From contig WRCI01000096.1 of the NCBI GenBank assembly GCA_009784145.1, forward strand, positions 1 to 6,548: a stretch of 6,548 nt of DNA. Reading direction: 5' to 3'. Source of the DNA: Methanobrevibacter sp. Lineage in GTDB: Archaea; Methanobacteriota; Methanobacteria; Methanobacteriales; Methanobacteriaceae. Within the stretch, counting starts at the first letter, position 1. Each line of letters opens with the position of its first letter. The notes under the pieces were generated by a model. It was given only the letters and a program-made list of their open reading frames with translations. It did no database searches and was not told where the DNA came from. Made by a program: the position numbers and the translations under genes. Shown piece after piece: positions 1 through 5,117 of this stretch.

Positions 1-1765
1 AATAGTATTCTCCACTTTCTTTTTGTTCTCTATCAAGATAGCTATCAAGTTTATTAACACGAGGTCTTTTTGTTTCTTTGTCTCTTCTGAATGTTATTTT
101 TAAATCTTTTAAGAATGTGTTCATTGATGTTCTAAGATCCATTGGTTTACTTGCTTTTCCTTCTAGACCTGGTGTTCCATAAAAAACCATAGCTCTGTCA
201 GATATGTAATCAATAAAAACTATATCGTGATCTATGATTAAGGATGCGGCATTTTTACTTTCAATTATTTTTCTTATAGCTCTTCCAGCTATTAATCTTT
301 GTTCAACATCGAGAAAAGCAGTTGGTTCATCAAAAAGATATATTTCAGCTTCTTTTGATAATGTAGTAGCCACAGCTAGACGTTGAAGTTCTCCTCCACT
401 TAACTCATTTACTTGTTTATCAAGGAGTTCTTCAAGTGAAAATGGTTTTGTAATTTCTGTTTTGAAAATGTTTGAACCATAGCTAGGAGCATTCATATAT
501 AAAAAGTCTTCTACTCTTCCTTCAAAATCAGAAACAATGTATTGTGGTTTATAAGCTATTTTAATATCTTCTTTAACTTCTCCAGTATCTGGTTTTACTA
601 CATCAGCCAATATTTTTGCAAAAGTTGTTTTTCCAATACCATTTGAACCAAAAGCAGTTACTATTTCATCGTGGAACATTTCTCCTTCTTCTGCTGATAA
701 AGAAAAACCTTCATAAGATTTTTTTAAATTCGTGTAAGATACAATAGTTTCACCTTCATCTTCTGGAGTTGGAGGTCTAATACTAAATTCAATAGCTTGT
801 TTTCTGATTCTAACATTTTCTTCTTTTAAAAATCCATTGATATAAGCATTTATTCCAACTCTAACTCCTTTCATCTGAGAAACTACACCATAAGCTCCTG
901 ATTGCCCATAAAGAATATGGACATAATCTGAAATAGCATCCAATGTAGCTAAATCATGTTCAATGACCAATACTGACTTACCAGTATCAGCAAGAGATCT
1001 TATTACTTTAACTGCATTGAGACGTTGGCGAACATCTAACCATGATGTCGGTTCATCAAAATAATAAAAATCACCTTCTCTAAGACATGATGCAGCAATA
1101 GCTACTCTTTGAAGTTCTCCTCCACTTAAATTAGCTATTTCTCTATTTAAAATGTTATTTAAATCAAGAGTTTCTATAACTTCTTCAAATTTCCCTCGCT
1201 CATCTGCACCTGTAAGTAAGTCTTTAACATTTCCTTTAACAAATTTTGGAAGTTGATCCACCATTTGTGGTTTATGAATAGCTTTTATTTTCCCTTCAGA
1301 TAAGTTTTTAAAATAATTCTGTAATTGTGATCCTTTATAATAGCTAATTACTTCATCCCAATTTGTAGAATGATTTTCCCAATTTCCAAGATTAGGAATC
1401 ATTTCTCCTGAGAGTATTCTCATGATAGTTGATTTTCCAATTCCATTTGGACCAAGAAGTCCTGTTACTGAACCTTCACTAAGTGTAGGAAGATGGAATA
1501 GTTCAAACATATTTTGCCCAAACCTATGAATTGGTTCTTCAAGAGCTTCTGGAAGATTTATAACATTAATTGCACCAAAAGGGCATCGATTTGTACATAT
1601 TCCGCACCCAGTACATAATTCTTCAGAAATAAGAGGTTTTTTTGTCTTTTCATCGATAACTATTGTATCTTCTTCCATACGAACTCCTGGACAGTATTCA
1701 ATACATCTATAATTACATTTTTTTGGTTGGCATCGGTCATGGTCTAATATGGAAATTCTACTCAA
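1..1765 (-). CDS. abce1: ABCE1/Rli1 ribosome-recycling ATPase, 3' end cut by window edge
   Basis: Twin-ATPase iron-sulfur protein that splits ribosomes into subunits after termination or stalling, working in the cytosol with aRF1 or aPelota (family knowledge). My minus-strand translation gives 588 residues ending GEYY at the window edge; the family is about 590-600 long, so only a few codons and the stop are missing. The N-terminal domain has two 4Fe-4S ligand sets: C12, C17, C21, C25 and C51, C54, C57, C61. NBD1 has Walker A GPNGIGKS (105-112), signature LSGGELQR (213-220) and Walker B ending D237-E238. NBD2 has Walker A GSNGIGKT (373-380), signature LSGGELQR (455-462) and D479-E480. The Y-loop region reads HRF (80-82), where other members I recall have HRY. 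The start is TTG at 1765-1763: GGTGAT lies three bases upstream, the protein begins [17 protein letters not shown] as the family does, and an in-frame TAA lies just upstream with no ATG between. Transcribed divergently from pth2. Confidence 0.97.
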   Translation of the reverse strand, partial: MSRISILDHDRCQPKKCNYRCIEYCPGVRMEEDTIVIDEKTKKPLISEELCTGCGICTNRCPFGAINVINLPEALEEPIHRFGQNMFELFHLPTLSEGSVTGLLGPNGIGKSTIMRILSGEMIPNLGNWENHSTNWDEVISYYKGSQLQNYFKNLSEGKIKAIHKPQMVDQLPKFVKGNVKDLLTGADERGKFEEVIETLDLNNILNREIANLSGGELQRVAIAASCLREGDFYYFDEPTSWLDVRQRLNAVKVIRSLADTGKSVLVIEHDLATLDAISDYVHILYGQSGAYGVVSQMKGVRVGINAYINGFLKEENVRIRKQAIEFSIRPPTPEDEGETIVSYTNLKKSYEGFSLSAEEGEMFHDEIVTAFGSNGIGKTTFAKILADVVKPDTGEVKEDIKIAYKPQYIVSDFEGRVEDFLYMNAPSYGSNIFKTEITKPFSLEELLDKQVNELSGGELQRLAVATTLSKEAEIYLFDEPTAFLDVEQRLIAGRAIRKIIESKNAASLIIDHDIVFIDYISDRAMVFYGTPGLEGKASKPMDLRTSMNTFLKDLKITFRRDKETKRPRVNKLDSYLDREQKESGEYY

Positions 1766-1804
1766 TTTATCACCTAGGAATAAGAAGGATTATTATAATA
1801 GATT

Positions 1805-1834
1805 ATATTATTTTAAATATATTATTTTAAATAT
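1805..1834. repeat. 14-base tandem duplication
   Basis: ATATTATTTTAAAT occurs twice in perfect tandem (1805-1818 and 1819-1832). Read on the minus strand, each copy carries ATATTTAAAATA, a plausible archaeal TATA box for abce1, so the duplication appears to double the promoter element. Confidence 0.75.
1809..1834 (-). promoter_or_regulatory. Putative TATA box(es) of abce1
   Basis: On the minus strand ATATTTAAAATA occurs at 1820-1809 and again at 1834-1823. The proximal copy lies about 45-55 bases upstream of the TTG start. With transcription starting about 25 bases after a TATA box, this leaves a leader of roughly 20-30 bases that would include the GGTGAT site. The call rests on position and motif only; in DNA this AT-rich, TATA-like strings are common. 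Confidence 0.4.
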
Positions 1835-2053
1835 ATTTTTTTAATAATTTTTTATAATTTATAAAATATAAATTTTATAATTTTTATATAAGATATTAAA
1901 TTTAATAAGATATTTTTTATAAATATTTTAACATACTTTTTTTAACATTTATCTTTATTATTTTTATACTATTTAATATAATAAATTATATATTAATAAA
2001 ATATTAGTTAATATATATCCAATAATAAAAGTATTAGATTAACATATATTATC

Positions 2054-2061
2054 TTATATAA
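2054..2061 (+). promoter_or_regulatory. Putative TATA box of pth2
   Basis: TTATATAA lies 64 bases upstream of the pth2 ATG, predicting a start of transcription near 2080-2085 and a leader of about 35 bases. I see no clear BRE in front of it, and the local sequence offers other TATA-like strings. Confidence 0.35.
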
Positions 2062-2117
2062 AATATTAGTTTTAATTTTGAAAAAGTAGTAATTTTAAAA
2101 ATAATAGGTGTAATTTA

Positions 2118-2459
2118 ATGAAACAAGTAATTGTAGTAAGAAAGGATCTAAAAATGTCAAAAGGAAAAATTGCTGCCCAAGCATGCCATGCATGTTTAGG
2201 TTCATATAAGAAAGCTGATTCTAACAAAATTAAGACTTGGGAAATAGATGGGGCAAAAAAGGTTATTGTCAAAGTAAATACCTTAGAAGAATTATTTGAA
2301 ATAAAAGAAATAGCTAAAAAAAATAATGTTCCTAATTATATGGTAAAAGATGCTGGTAGGACTGAGATACCTACAGGAACAATAACTTGCTTAGGTATAG
2401 GTCCAGATAATGATGAAATTATTGACAAAATCACTCAGGATTTGAAGTTACTTAGCTAA
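2118..2459 (+). CDS. pth2: Peptidyl-tRNA hydrolase, archaeal/eukaryotic type (Pth2)
   Basis: Cleaves the ester bond of peptidyl-tRNAs that leave the ribosome early, recycling tRNA in the cytosol; this family (PF01981) is unrelated to bacterial Pth. The protein has 113 residues, the normal size for archaeal Pth2. The family N-terminus [20 protein letters not shown] (2-21) is followed by the helix containing C23-H24-A25, and the hallmark [11 protein letters not shown] (78-88) leads into ITCLGIGP (89-96). The usual IPPGT appears here as IPTGT, a mild substitution. Residues expected in catalysis (K17, D78 and the R81/T82 region) are present. The start is ATG with AGGTG seven bases upstream (2106-2110), and the first residues match the family start. 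It is divergent from abce1 and 275 bases from mfnE, so it is probably its own transcription unit. Confidence 0.97.
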   Translation: MKQVIVVRKDLKMSKGKIAAQACHACLGSYKKADSNKIKTWEIDGAKKVIVKVNTLEELFEIKEIAKKNNVPNYMVKDAGRTEIPTGTITCLGIGPDNDEIIDKITQDLKLLS

Positions 2460-2508
2460 ATTCTTTACATAAATTTAATCTAATTTTAATTTAATATATT
2501 AGAATATC

Positions 2509-2535
2509 TAAATATATAATATAAAAGGAATTTGT
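2509..2535 (+). promoter_or_regulatory. Promoter-like element in the pth2-mfnE spacer
   Basis: A TATA-like stretch (ATATAATATAAA, about 2514-2525) is followed at once by AGGAATTTGT (2526-2535). The same 10-mer follows the TATA-like stretch of the aEF-1beta promoter region (4560-4569). No gene begins directly downstream; the next ORF starts at 2735. It may drive a small RNA or a long mfnE leader, or the match may be chance. Confidence 0.3.
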
Positions 2536-2600
2536 GTAGTTCTTGCAATGAATCTTTATATGTAATAATAATAGATTTATGGGAATTTTATAATTACTGC

Positions 2601-2615
2601 TTTTTTTATTTTTTT
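2601..2615 (+). terminator. T-run terminator candidate
   Basis: Two runs of seven T separated by one A (2601-2607 and 2609-2615), with another T run at 2628-2633. Archaeal RNA polymerase terminates on T-rich tracts. These would end pth2 transcripts, or a short transcript from the promoter-like element near 2520, before mfnE. T runs are frequent in this genome, so the call is moderate. Confidence 0.4.
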
Positions 2616-2631
2616 ATAATAAAAGTCTTTT

Positions 2632-2682
2632 TTAGTAGTATACTACTAATTTTTCTAAAATTAGTAGTTTAATACTAATTTT
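2632..2682. repeat. Interleaved TAGTA/TACTA inverted repeats
   Basis: Three overlapping dyads lie upstream of mfnE: a perfect 18-base palindrome at 2632-2649 (TTAGTAGTATACTACTAA); a perfect 12-base inverted repeat (2642-2653 with 2657-2668, loop of three); and a perfect 10-base inverted repeat (2657-2666 with 2673-2682, loop of six). Further TAGTA/TACTA half-sites occur at 2687 and 2717. The cluster abuts the putative TATA box of mfnE. It could be an operator for a dimeric regulator, or alternative RNA hairpins if transcribed. Confidence 0.75.
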
Positions 2683-2688
2683 TAAATA
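2681..2688 (+). promoter_or_regulatory. Putative TATA box of the mfnE operon
   Basis: TTTAAATA matches the archaeal TATA consensus, and the same octamer lies 46 bases before the permease gene. It predicts transcription from about 2710. A weaker TTTAAATT at 2727-2734 would place the start near 2755, downstream of the TTG start but upstream of the alternative ATT start. The TAGTA inverted repeats run up to and into this box. Confidence 0.4.
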
Positions 2689-2734
2689 GTATAAAAATAC
2701 AAATTATAATAATTTATACTATTATCTTTAAATT

Positions 2735-3505
2735 TTGAAGAAGATATTTGTATTTATAGGTGATACTATTATTGATTGGCTAATAAAAATTGGTGGAAGT
2801 CTTTTTCCAGAAAAAGCTATTGAACTAATCGATTCTTTAAAAAATCTAAAAGAATCAAATGGGATTAATTGTCTAATAGTAACTGGAGGAGGAGAATTTG
2901 CAAATCTTATTCGCAAATATGACAATAAAATTAATTTTTCAAATGATATTACTCATGAAACAGCTATAGATTCAATGGATATTATGGCTAAACTTCTAAA
3001 TGATAAGTTTGAATTCACTGAACTTGTTTATTCATTTAAAGATGCAAAAAAAGCTAGTAACAATGGAAAAATACCTATTTTAGCTTGTTCTGTTATTTTA
3101 AAAGACAATGATGAAATTCCTCATACTTGGAATTTGACTTCAGATTCAATATCTGCATATGTTGCAAATATCCTAAAAGCGAAACTTTTAATAGCTACAA
3201 ATGTAGAAGGTATATATACCCGAAAACCAACTAGTGTTAAGGCAAAATTTATTCATAAAATCGATGCTAAAAAACTACTAACTTTTGAGGAGACATCGGT
3301 TGACTTAATGCTAGGTGAGTTATTACTTAAATTCGGGATGAACTGTTTTGTTACAAATGGAAACTTCCCAGAGAGAGTTTTATCTCTGATTGAAGGTAAT
3401 TCTAATAGTGAAATAACAAATCATAATTTTAATGAAAGTACAGATAGCTATAATAATGAAAAGAATAGCTATAATTTTAAATACACATTAATTCAAGGTG
3501 AATAA
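2735..3505 (+). CDS. mfnE: MfnE-like kinase of methanofuran biosynthesis (amino acid kinase fold)
   Basis: MfnE uses ATP to convert [5-(aminomethyl)furan-3-yl]methyl phosphate to the diphosphate, a step in making methanofuran, the first C1 carrier of methanogenesis (family knowledge, COG2054). Numbering from the TTG gives 256 residues. Visible are the phosphate loop IKIGGSLFP (17-25), TGGGEFAN (50-57), HETAIDSMD (74-82), WNLTSDS (132-138), NVEGIY (156-161; usually D-V-D-G), [11 protein letters not shown] (from about 187) and NGNFPERV (208-215). Residues 222-249 are an Asn-rich low-complexity stretch before a terminal YTLIQGE, where relatives normally go almost straight to their last strand. 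The start is uncertain: TTG at 2735 has no visible ribosome binding site, whereas GGTGAT at 2759-2764 is followed three bases later by an in-frame ATT (2768) that would give [15 protein letters not shown] report the conventional start. The next gene begins one base after the stop, implying an operon. Confidence 0.88.
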   Translation: MKKIFVFIGDTIIDWLIKIGGSLFPEKAIELIDSLKNLKESNGINCLIVTGGGEFANLIRKYDNKINFSNDITHETAIDSMDIMAKLLNDKFEFTELVYSFKDAKKASNNGKIPILACSVILKDNDEIPHTWNLTSDSISAYVANILKAKLLIATNVEGIYTRKPTSVKAKFIHKIDAKKLLTFEETSVDLMLGELLLKFGMNCFVTNGNFPERVLSLIEGNSNSEITNHNFNESTDSYNNEKNSYNFKYTLIQGE

Positions 3506-3506
3506 A

Positions 3507-3668
3507 ATGAATAAAATAACATGTCAATCTTGTAAACAAGAAATACCATTAATAGAAACTTATGTTCAATTTCCATGTCCAGAATGTGAAGAACTAATAG
3601 CAAGATGTGAAAAATGCCGCACTTTCGGTCATACTTATGTATGTGAATGTGGCTTTGAAGGACCTTAA
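3507..3668 (+). CDS. Small Zn-ribbon protein, predicted translation-associated (COG2888/HVO_2753 type)
   Basis: A 53-residue protein, [14 protein letters not shown]...CECGFEGP, with four paired-cysteine knuckles: C6/C9, C24/C27, C34/C37 and C46/C48. These can bind two zinc ions. The pattern, with FPCPEC in the middle, RCEKCR after it and a CGFEGP end, is that of archaeal COG2888, annotated as a predicted RNA-binding Zn-ribbon with a role in translation; its haloarchaeal relative HVO_2753 is a two-zinc-finger protein. The exact molecular role is unknown. The last knuckle is C-x-C rather than the C-x-x-C seen in relatives I recall. ATG at 3507 follows the mfnE stop by one base, and its GGTGA site (3497-3501) lies inside the last codons of mfnE, so the two are surely co-transcribed. 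In many archaea this gene sits directly before aEF-1beta; here 935 bases separate them. Confidence 0.9.
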   Translation: MNKITCQSCKQEIPLIETYVQFPCPECEELIARCEKCRTFGHTYVCECGFEGP

Positions 3669-3702
3669 TCTATATATTTAATTTTAATATTTTAGTATTT
3701 TT

Positions 3703-3753
3703 AAAATCTTTAAGATTTTGATTATTAGGATTTTTATATTTTTAGTATTTTTT
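3703..3753 (+). terminator. Inverted repeat plus T runs after the mfnE/Zn-ribbon operon
   Basis: AAAATCTT (3703-3710) and AAGATTTT (3712-3719) form a perfect 8-base dyad 35 bases after the Zn-ribbon stop. It is followed by T runs at 3731-3735, 3739-3743 and 3748-3753. This is a reasonable place for the operon transcript to end; the T tracts are the part that matters in archaea. Confidence 0.4.
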
Positions 3754-3875
3754 CATATTATTATAGTTTTTAATATAAATTATTTTTATATAAAATCATA
3801 TTTTTATAGAATATATTTTTATATAAAATATTTTTAATATAAAATATTTTTTAATAGTGATATTTTTCTTATTTT

Positions 3876-3983
3876 AATAATATTTTTTCACTCAATAATA
3901 TTTTTTCACTTAATAATATTTTTTTAAGTTGATAAAATTATTTTAACTAATAAAACTATTTTAATTAATAAGATTTTTTAATA
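3876..3983. repeat. Degenerate 18-base tandem repeat, about six units
   Basis: Units: AATAATATTTTTTCACTC (3876-3893), AATAATATTTTTTCACTT (3894-3911) and AATAATATTTTTTTAAGT (3912-3929), then TGATAAAATTATTTTAAC, TAATAAAACTATTTTAAT and TAATAAGATTTTTTAATA through 3983. The first two differ at one base; later units drift but keep the 18-base spacing with about a one-base shift in register. A possible extra degenerate copy lies at 3853-3870. There are no spacers between units. Confidence 0.7.
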
Positions 3984-3994
3984 GTATTTTATTT

Positions 3995-4046
3995 AAATTC
4001 TTTGTTATTTTATTTTAATTGTAAAATAAAATTTAAACAAAGATTT
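3995..4046. repeat. Long imperfect inverted repeat (52-base hairpin)
   Basis: TTTTATTTTA (4008-4017) and TAAAATAAAA (4022-4031) form a perfect 10-base stem around an ATTG loop. After a small asymmetric bulge, CTTTGTT (4000-4006) pairs with AACAAAG (4036-4042), and AAAT (3995-3998) pairs with ATTT (4043-4046). The CTTTGTT/AACAAAG arm contains G and C, making this more than simple A/T symmetry. Confidence 0.6.
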
Positions 4047-4061
4047 TTATATGAAAATAAA

Positions 4062-4079
4062 CCGAAATAGTTAAATATT
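4062..4079 (+). promoter_or_regulatory. Orphan BRE/TATA-like element
   Basis: CCGAAA (4062-4067) followed by TTAAATATT (4071-4079) resembles an archaeal BRE plus TATA box and is the best BRE-like match I see in the window. It predicts transcription from about 4100, but no gene begins until aEF-1beta at 4604. It may serve a non-coding RNA, a very long leader, or nothing. Confidence 0.3.
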
Positions 4080-4190
4080 AATTAAAATAAATTATCACCA
4101 TCTTTAAAATATTAATTCAATACTAAAAAGCTAAGTTATATTTAAATAAATTAGAAAATTTGTGCCACAATCATAAAGATTTTTAATGTA

Positions 4191-4217
4191 TTAAAGTAAT
4201 TAAAGTAATTAAAGTAA
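4191..4217. repeat. Three perfect 9-base tandem units
   Basis: TTAAAGTAA occurs three times without gaps (4191-4199, 4200-4208, 4209-4217). The unit is half the length of the 18-base repeat upstream but not obviously related in sequence. Confidence 0.85.
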
Positions 4218-4250
4218 ATAACTAATAATAACTAACAATTTAAATATAAA

Positions 4251-4274
4251 TATCTAATAAAATATCTAATAAAT
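4251..4274. repeat. Two 12-base tandem units
   Basis: TATCTAATAAAA (4251-4262) is followed by TATCTAATAAAT (4263-4274), eleven of twelve bases identical. An AATAACTA-type pair lies just upstream (about 4217-4237). Confidence 0.7.
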
Positions 4275-4332
4275 TAAATTATTAGGTATAATTATATATA
4301 ATTATAAATAATTTTATAAGTAATTTATATAT

Positions 4333-4460
4333 TAAATTTATATAATTTTATATAATTTTATAGAAACTTATATAGTTATATTTATAATAGTAAATTTATA
4401 TAACTTTATAGAAATTTATATAGTATATTTATATAGTAAATTTATATAAGTTTATAAAAT
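4333..4460. repeat. Tandem repeat of about 46 bases, two and a half copies
   Basis: Copy A (4333-4390) and copy B (4391-4436) both begin TAAATTTATATAA, continue through TTTATAGAAA and TTATATAG, and end with ATTTATA(A)TAG. A third copy begins at 4437 and fades by about 4460. Copy A is longer because it holds an internal TTTTATATAA duplication; without those ten bases the two copies differ by only a few substitutions and single-base indels. The array lies about 140-270 bases upstream of aEF-1beta. Confidence 0.75.
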
Positions 4461-4548
4461 AATAATAAATTAATTTATATGAAATTTAAATAAAATTATA
4501 CTTAAAAATTGTAGTTAAATACAAATAGTTATAAATAAGTAAGTCTGA

Positions 4549-4569
4549 TTATAAAATATAGGAATTTGT
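4549..4569 (+). promoter_or_regulatory. Putative promoter of the aEF-1beta gene
   Basis: TTATAAAATATA (4549-4560) lies about 45-55 bases upstream of the ATG, predicting transcription near 4580 and a leader of about 20-25 bases carrying the ribosome binding site. It is followed by AGGAATTTGT (4560-4569), a 10-mer also found after the TATA-like stretch at about 2514-2525. Confidence 0.45.
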
Positions 4570-4603
4570 AAGTTTATAGAGAAAATTTTTTGGAGGATTA
4601 AAA

Positions 4604-4873
4604 ATGGGAGAAGTTGTTGCAACTATAAAATTAATGCCTGAAAGTCCTGAAGTTGATTTAGAACAAATGAAAATAGATGTTCAAAATATTGTAAACGAAG
4701 ACGCAGAACTTCATAAAGTTGAAGAAGAACCAATAGCTTTTGGTTTAGTAGCTTTAAATGTCATGTTTATTGTTGATGATGGTGAAGGCGGTACTGAAAT
4801 AGTTGAAGAAAAATTATCCAATATTCCAACTGTTAACAGTATAGAAGTTATGGATGTTAGGAGATTAATGTAA
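4604..4873 (+). CDS. ef1b: Elongation factor 1-beta (aEF-1beta), nucleotide exchange factor
   Basis: Exchanges GDP for GTP on aEF-1alpha so that it can again carry aminoacyl-tRNA to the ribosome (family knowledge, EF1_GNE domain). The 89-residue protein is the usual full length for archaeal members and consists of this domain alone. Typical features are the opening strand GEVVATIKLMPESPEVDLEQ (2-21), the acidic helix region, the core EEEPIAFGLVALNVMFIVDD (40-59), the loop GEGGTEIVEEKL, and the closing strand NSIEVMDVRRLM (78-89). The start is ATG with a strong GGAGG site (4592-4596) seven bases upstream, the strongest classical Shine-Dalgarno in the window and fitting for a highly expressed gene. 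It has its own promoter-like site and a T8 tract 28 bases after the stop, so it is probably monocistronic here, separated from its usual Zn-ribbon neighbour. Confidence 0.97.
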   Translation: MGEVVATIKLMPESPEVDLEQMKIDVQNIVNEDAELHKVEEEPIAFGLVALNVMFIVDDGEGGTEIVEEKLSNIPTVNSIEVMDVRRLM

Positions 4874-4900
4874 GTTTATTTGCTACATTAATCATTTTAA

Positions 4901-4908
4901 TTTTTTTT
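4901..4908 (+). terminator. T8 terminator of the aEF-1beta gene
   Basis: A run of eight T, followed by CTTT, lies 28 bases after the aEF-1beta stop codon. This fits the T-tract termination of archaeal RNA polymerase and is the longest unbroken T run next to a gene end here. Confidence 0.5.
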
Positions 4909-4976
4909 CTTTAAATATTATCATTATTATATAATTTTTGAGTTTTTAAGAATATTTTAATAGATATTTTATTTTT

Positions 4977-5012
4977 AATTTTTATTTATAATATAATTTT
5001 TATTTATAATAT
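4977..5012. repeat. Perfect 18-base tandem duplication
   Basis: AATTTTTATTTATAATAT occurs twice with no mismatch (4977-4994 and 4995-5012). It lies in the 290-base spacer between aEF-1beta and the permease. The period matches the array at 3876-3983 but the sequence differs. A second imperfect duplication of ATAAATAATAAATTATA with a three-base indel lies at 5074-5111. Confidence 0.85.
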
Positions 5013-5117
5013 TAATTTTAAGTATAATATCAATATTTTTTAATTTTTTTAGAATTATTATAATAGAGTATATATAAATAATAATAAATTATAGATAAAT
5101 AATAAATTATATTTTAA

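Larger units (their letters stand above)
1766..2117. other. Divergent AT-rich intergenic region between abce1 and pth2
   Basis: This 352-base region separates two divergent genes and should hold both promoters. It has almost no G or C and I see no credible ORF or RNA gene in it. It contains a 14-base tandem duplication near the abce1 side, a small imperfect AT hairpin around 1850-1880, and the 12-mer AAAATATTAGTT in two places (about 1998 and 2060). Confidence 0.8.
3669..4603. other. 935-base gene-free, repeat-rich AT region
   Basis: No ORF with a plausible start and ribosome binding site, no tRNA and no rRNA is visible on either strand. The region is about nine-tenths A/T and is largely built of separate short tandem repeats: an 18-base array (3876-3983), a long imperfect hairpin (3995-4046), three 9-base units (4191-4217), two 12-base units (4251-4274) and a tandem unit of roughly 46 bases (4333-4460). 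Slightly more G/C-bearing islands occur near 4061-4067 (ACCGAAA) and 4160-4172 (TGTGCCACAATC). The aEF-1beta promoter occupies the right end. Confidence 0.85.

Noticed and set aside
1..12. Truncated or broken abce1
   Set aside because: The frame is open to the first base and the sequence matches the family to its last few residues; the missing stop is only the window edge.
2072..2272. Minus-strand ORF of 66 codons overlapping the pth2 start
   Set aside because: It is antisense to the well-supported pth2 frame, has no family resemblance and no ribosome binding site; it is a shadow of the real gene.
2728..2925. Minus-strand ORF of 65 codons over the mfnE 5' end
   Set aside because: Antisense shadow of mfnE, which carries clear kinase motifs on the plus strand in the same stretch.
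3876..4274. CRISPR-like array
   Set aside because: The repeat units are contiguous, short and A/T-only, with no unique spacers and no cas genes; they are ordinary tandem repeats.
4541..4560. Box C/D guide RNA suggested by a CTGA string at 4545
   Set aside because: No RTGATGA C box lies at a suitable distance, and the internal C'/D' pair is missing.
3669..4603. Mobile element or integrated plasmid remnant
   Set aside because: No transposase or integrase frames, no long terminal inverted repeats and no target-site duplication are visible; local slippage explains the repeats better.
3669..4603. Replication origin
   Set aside because: The region is AT-rich and repeat-rich, but I see no origin recognition boxes with conserved G-rich cores and no neighbouring cdc6/orc1 gene.
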